This document shows positions 61,101 through 64,000 of a stretch of DNA of 64,000 nucleotides, piece by piece. Within the stretch, counting starts at the first letter, position 1. Each line of letters opens with the position of its first letter. The DNA comes from Osedax frankpressi (Eukaryota > Annelida > Polychaeta > Sabellida > Siboglinidae): NCBI GenBank assembly GCA_964035775.1, contig OZ038318.1, positions 11,742,644-11,806,643 on the forward strand. Direction: 5' to 3'. Under the pieces are notes generated by a model. That model did no database searches and had not been told where the DNA came from. It saw only the letters and a program-made list of their open reading frames with translations. The position numbers and the translations under genes were made by a program.

Positions 61101-63519
61101 AAGGAATTCAGTGTAATAAAGGAATTCAGTGTAATAAAGGAATTCAGTGTAATAAAGGAATTCAGTGTAATAAAGAAATTCAGTGTAATAAAGGAATTCA
61201 GTGTAATAAGGAAATTCAGTGTAATAAAGGAATTCAGTGTAATAAGGGAATTCAGTGTAATAAAGGAATTCAGTGTAATAAGGAAATTCAGTGTAATAAA
61301 GGAATTCAGTGTAATAAAGGAATTCAGTGTAATAAAGGAATTCAGTGTAATAAAGGAATTCAGTGTAATAAAGAAATTCAGTGTAATAAAGGAATTCAGT
61401 GTAATAAGGAAATTCAGTGTAATAAAGGAATTCAGTGTAATAAGGAAATTCAGTGTAATAAAGGAATTCAGTGTAATAAGGGAATTCAGTGTAATAAAGG
61501 AATTCAGTGTAATAAGGAAATTCAGTGTAATAAAGGAATTCAGTGTAATAAAGGAATTCAGTGTAATAAAGGAATTCAGTGTAATAAAGGAATTCAGTGT
61601 AATAAAGAAATTCAGTGTAATAAAGGAATTCAGTGTAATAAGGAAATTCAGTGTAATAAAGGAATTCAGTGTAATAAGGGAATTCAGTGTAATAAAGGAA
61701 TTCAGTGTAATAAGGAAATTCAGTGTAATAAAGGAATTCAGTGTAATAAGGAAATTCAGTGTAATAAGGAAATTCAGTGTAATAAAGGAATTCAGTGTAA
61801 TGAGGAAATTCAGTGTAATAAAGGAATTCAGTGTAATAAAGAAATTCAGTGTAATAGTTAGACTGACCTGCTTCTTGGTAGCATTCAACTTTCTTGTTGC
61901 TTTCCTCTTCATTATGCTCTTCATAGATCTTAAGAAGTAGTGTTAATAAGTAGTGTTAATAAGTAGTAGTGTTAATAAGTAGTGTTAATAAGTAGTGTTA
62001 ATAAGTAGTGTTAATAAGCAGTGTTAATAAGTAGTAGTGTTAATAAGTAGTGTTAATAAGCAGTGTTAATAAGTAGTGTTAATAAGTAGTGTTAATAAGT
62101 AGTGTTAATAAGTAGTGTTAATAAGTAGTAGTGTTAATAAGTAGTGTTAATAAGTAGTGTTAATAAGTAGTAGTGTTAATAAGTAGTAGTGTTAATAAGT
62201 AGTGTTAATAAGTAGTGTTAATAAGTAGTGTTAATAAGTAGTGTTAATAAGTAGTGTTAATAAGTAGTAGTGTTAATAAGTAGTAGTGTTAATAAGTAGT
62301 AGTGTTAATAAGTAGTGTTAATAAGTAGTGTTAATAAGTAGTGTTAATAAGTAGTGTTAATAAGTAGTGTTAATAAGTAGTGTTAATAAGTAGTGTTAAT
62401 AAGTAGTGTTAATAAGTAGTGTTAATAAGTAGTAGTGTTAATAAGTAGTAGTGTTAATAAGTAGTGTTAATAAGTAGTGTTAATAAGTAGTGTTAATAAG
62501 TAGTGTTAATAAGTAGTGTTAATAAGTAGTGTTAATAAGTAGTGTTAATAAGTAGTGTTAATAAGTAGTGTTAATAAGTAGTGTTAATAAGTAGTGTTAA
62601 TAAGTAGTGTTAATAAGTAGTAGTGTTAATAAGTAGTAGTGTTAATAAGTAGTGTTAATAAGTAGTGTTAATAAGTAGTGTTAATAAGTAGTGTTAATAA
62701 GTAGTGTTAATAAGTAGTAGTGTTAATAAGTAGTAGTGTTAATAAGTAGTAGTGTTAATAAGTAGTGTTAATAAGTAGTGTTAATAAGTAGTGTTAATAA
62801 GTAGTGTTAATAAGTAGTGTTAATAAGTAGTGTTAATAAGTAGTGTTAATAAGTAGTGTTAATAAGTAGTGTTAATAAGTAGTGTTAATAAGTAGTGTTA
62901 ATAAGTAGTGTTAATAAGTAGTGTTAATAAGTAGTGTTAATAAGTAGTGTTAATAAGTAGTGTTAATAAACACATACAAACACAAGTTTCTATATATAGT
63001 TTTTACTCTTTTCTGTTACAATTACTAATTATAACATTATAATGATACTAATTATATTATATGATATATAATACTAGAGATTACATTTCACTTGATCAGA
63101 TTTATATAATAAGGAATAAGATTATTGACAATAAATAATTACTTGTGTCTCCTAAAGTTAATATAATAAATAATAATAAACTATTACATTATTTACTTCT
63201 GTTAAAACGTCATTTTAATAAAATTAATTTATTTTATTGCCTTTTTTTGACTAAAATATTATGAGGTTAAAGTTCAAAATCATTTAACTACAAATGTCAC
63301 TTTGAATATAAATATATCTGCTGGCAGAACTGCCTTTGTACCCTCTCTCACCTAGTCCTACCACCAATAGTACTTCCTTGACTACTGCCTAACCTTTGGA
63401 GGTTCAAGGTCATCTAAACTGCCAGCGTCACTTTTACTGCGGCGTGGTTTTATTTTAAGAAAACGTCTCAAATGATCACTTCTTTTGTTATTCTCAATCT
63501 TTGTATCTGTCTTGGATCC
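50448..63519 (-). CDS. Unrecognised multi-exon gene whose introns are giant minisatellites
   Basis: Exons in sense order: 63519-63394, 61928-61868, 52466-52416 and, less surely, 50577-50448. The first three join with consistent phases (0, then one base, then two bases) to give about 79 residues: a basic part (SDHLRRFLKIKPRRSKSD, then GSLDDLEPPK), a very acidic part (IYEEHNEEESNKKVECYQEA) and QEAPDIRFEARYRVTK. No family was recognised and no membrane segment or known motif is seen. Gene start and end lie outside the visible exons. The introns are about 1.5 kb, 9.4 kb and 1.8 kb and consist largely of tandem arrays. Confidence 0.5.
50583..50790 (-). repeat. Pyrimidine-rich degenerate array abutting an acceptor
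   Basis: Minus-strand CCCCTACACCC and CCCCTACAACTCC type units, 5-12 bp irregular period, ending at the CCACAG splice site of the exon at 50577. Confidence 0.85.
50791..51120. other. Low-complexity spacer
   Basis: Short GTAGTTAGTGTA repeats at 50817-50855, then unique sequence with no exon recognised. Confidence 0.5.
51122..51957. repeat. Compound array TATAGTTACTTTA (13 bp) and TATAGTTACA (10 bp)
   Basis: The two unit types alternate in runs and pairs, with a few CCATA variants. It is intronic if the minus-strand gene model holds. Confidence 0.95.
52119..52166. repeat. (TA)n microsatellite
   Basis: Almost pure TA run. Confidence 0.95.
52416..52466 (-). CDS. Exon of the unrecognised minus-strand gene
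   Basis: Acceptor ATTATTAACCAG ends at 52467. It begins with two bases completing a Gly codon, then QEAPDIRFEARYRVTK plus one base, with a GTAATA donor at 52415. The frame stays open further (NNDSTENLNGDNTT and on) to TAG at 52306, so a longer or terminal exon is possible. Confidence 0.5.
52526..54610 (-). repeat. 36-bp (18+18) minisatellite, left section of a 9.3-kb array
   Basis: Units alternate GAATTCAGTGTTAGGATG with GAATTCAGTGTAATCAGG-type halves. The GAATTC sites and lack of stops give long frames on both strands (569-610 codons), which are artefacts. Confidence 0.95.
54611..61857 (-). repeat. 18-bp minisatellite AAATTCAGTGTAATAAGG, right section of the 9.3-kb array
   Basis: About 400 units. 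Variants (AAAGG, AAAGA, GAGGA, GATAC, GGAAATG, TATAGGAAATAAG) are arranged in higher-order blocks. One 252-bp block (14 units), marked by GAGATACTTCAG spaced 162 then 90 bp, recurs from 57950. The minus strand stays open for 2535 codons (54317-61924) as ITLNFLITLNSF-like sequence because the unit is a multiple of three; this is not taken as a gene. Confidence 0.97.
61868..61928 (-). CDS. Short exon between two giant arrays, unrecognised minus-strand gene
   Basis: Acceptor ACTACTTCTTAAG ends at 61929 and the donor GCAG then GTCAGT is strong. Its 20 codons plus one base encode IYEEHNEEESNKKVECYQEA, highly acidic. Another frame starts with an ATG at 61924 and runs into the 18-bp array, but it lacks the phase match to 63394 and 52466. 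Confidence 0.55.
61935..62969 (-). repeat. 13-bp array TTAACACTACTTA abutting an acceptor
   Basis: About 76 units, some 3 bp longer (an extra CTA). On the minus strand every unit carries TTAAC, a branch-point-like motif, and the array runs to within 6 bp of the acceptor of the exon at 61928. Confidence 0.96.
62970..63393 (-). other. 5' part of the intron after exon 63394
   Basis: Unique AT-rich sequence with a GTTAGG donor at 63393. No further exon seen. Confidence 0.5.
63394..63519 (-). CDS. Exon of the unrecognised minus-strand gene (basic segment)
   Basis: Acceptor ACACATCCAG ends at 63520, donor CCAAAG then GTTAGG. It has 42 codons in phase 0: GSKTDTKIENNKRSDHLRRF, LKIKPRRSKSDAGSLDD, LEPPK. 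The basic KPRRSKSD could be a nuclear-localisation or phosphorylation-rich stretch (inference). Confidence 0.6.
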
Positions 63520-63526
63520 CTGGATG

Positions 63527-64000
63527 TGTGTAAATGTGGGGTTGGGGTGGGGAGTGTAAAGGAGGGGTTGGGGTTGGGAGTTATAGGGGTGGGGAGTGTA
63601 AAGGAGGGGTTGGGGTGGGGAGTTGTAGGGGTGGGAAGTGTGTAAAGGCGGGGTTGGGTTGGGGAGTTGTAGGGGTTGGGAGTTGTAGGGGTGGGGAGTG
63701 TAAATGCGGTTTGGGTTGGGGAGTTGTAGGAGTGGGAAGTGTGTAAAGGTGAGGTTGGGGTTGGGAGTTGTAGGGGTGGGAAGTTGTAGGAGTGGGGAGT
63801 TGTTGGGGTGGGGAGTGTGTAAATACGGGGTTGGGGTGGGGAGTGTAAAGGCAAGGTTGGGGTGGGGAGTTGTAGGGGTGGGGAGTGTGTAAAGGCGGGG
63901 TTGGGGTGGGGAGTGTAAAGGCAAGGTTGGGGTTGGGAGTTGTAGGGGTGGGGAGTGTAAAGGCGGTGTTGGGTTTAGGAGTTGTAGGGGTGGGGAGTGT
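63527..64000 (-). repeat. C-rich degenerate array abutting an acceptor; runs off the window
   Basis: Minus-strand units of CCCCAACCCCGCCTTTACAC and CTCCCCACCCCTACAACT type. It forms a pyrimidine tract of over 450 bp ending about 8 bp from the CATCCAG acceptor. Pro-rich and Gly-rich open frames here are artefacts. Confidence 0.92.

Noticed and set aside
54317-61924. 2535-codon open frame on the minus strand starting with a real ATG
   Set aside because: It is an 18-bp repeat without stops. The ATG lies in an exon whose other frame has matching splice phases, and the frame leaves that exon across a consensus donor.
63382-63924. Pro-rich protein of about 180 codons
   Set aside because: The Pro-rich part is the C-rich array upstream of an acceptor; only 63394-63519 is kept.

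Overview
The window is animal nuclear DNA. It is AT-rich, the coding exons are short and spliced, introns mostly have GT..AG ends, and a 200-N scaffold gap sits at 49832-50031. The species cannot be fixed from the sequence. The peptide-receptor-like GPCR, the USP40-like gene and the invertebrate-type transposase suggest an invertebrate, but that is inference. No bacterial operon, CRISPR array, rRNA or tRNA was seen. Most long open frames here are tandem repeats whose unit happens to lack stops, so the real genes had to be found exon by exon from splice sites, reading phase and peptide character.

Layout: (1) 0.47-4.0 kb, minus strand: three phase-compatible exons of a rhodopsin-class GPCR (N-terminus through TM1, TM2, TM3 with a DRY motif), continuing off the left edge. 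Intron 1 holds a 43-bp minisatellite. (2) 4.8-6.7 kb: a CpG-rich 12-bp array. (3) 9.0-11.8 kb, minus strand: a decayed LINE whose RT region is interrupted by a 26-bp array. (4) 13.7-15.8 kb: palindromic TGTACA and ATCATG repeats and a very uniform 13-bp array. (5) 16.4-20.7 kb: a TIR DNA transposon (17481-20324) with a decayed transposase gene, next to an older copy of its right end, in TGTACA repeats. (6) 20.8-21.4 kb: two unrecognised coding islands on the minus strand. (7) 23.3-47.8 kb, plus strand: the ubiquitin-like-domain half of a USP40-like deubiquitinase in 15 exons, with arrays in its introns, including one of about 15 kb. (8) 48.9-63.5 kb, minus strand: an unrecognised gene with four proposed exons, separated by arrays of up to 9.3 kb.

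Well over half of the window (roughly 37 kb by adding array lengths) is tandem repeat. The main observation is where the repeats lie relative to splice sites. The 15-kb array of 60/69-bp units ends exactly at a USP40 exon, and each unit carries the branch-point-like sequence, pyrimidine tract, TAG acceptor and first exon codons of that same 3' splice junction. The exon appears to use the last unit's acceptor. At four other proposed acceptors in two other genes, a tandem array also runs directly into the 3' splice site in the sense orientation. The GPCR intron array carries a GTAAGT donor-like motif in nearly every unit. I read this as repeated amplification of splice-junction sequence inside introns.
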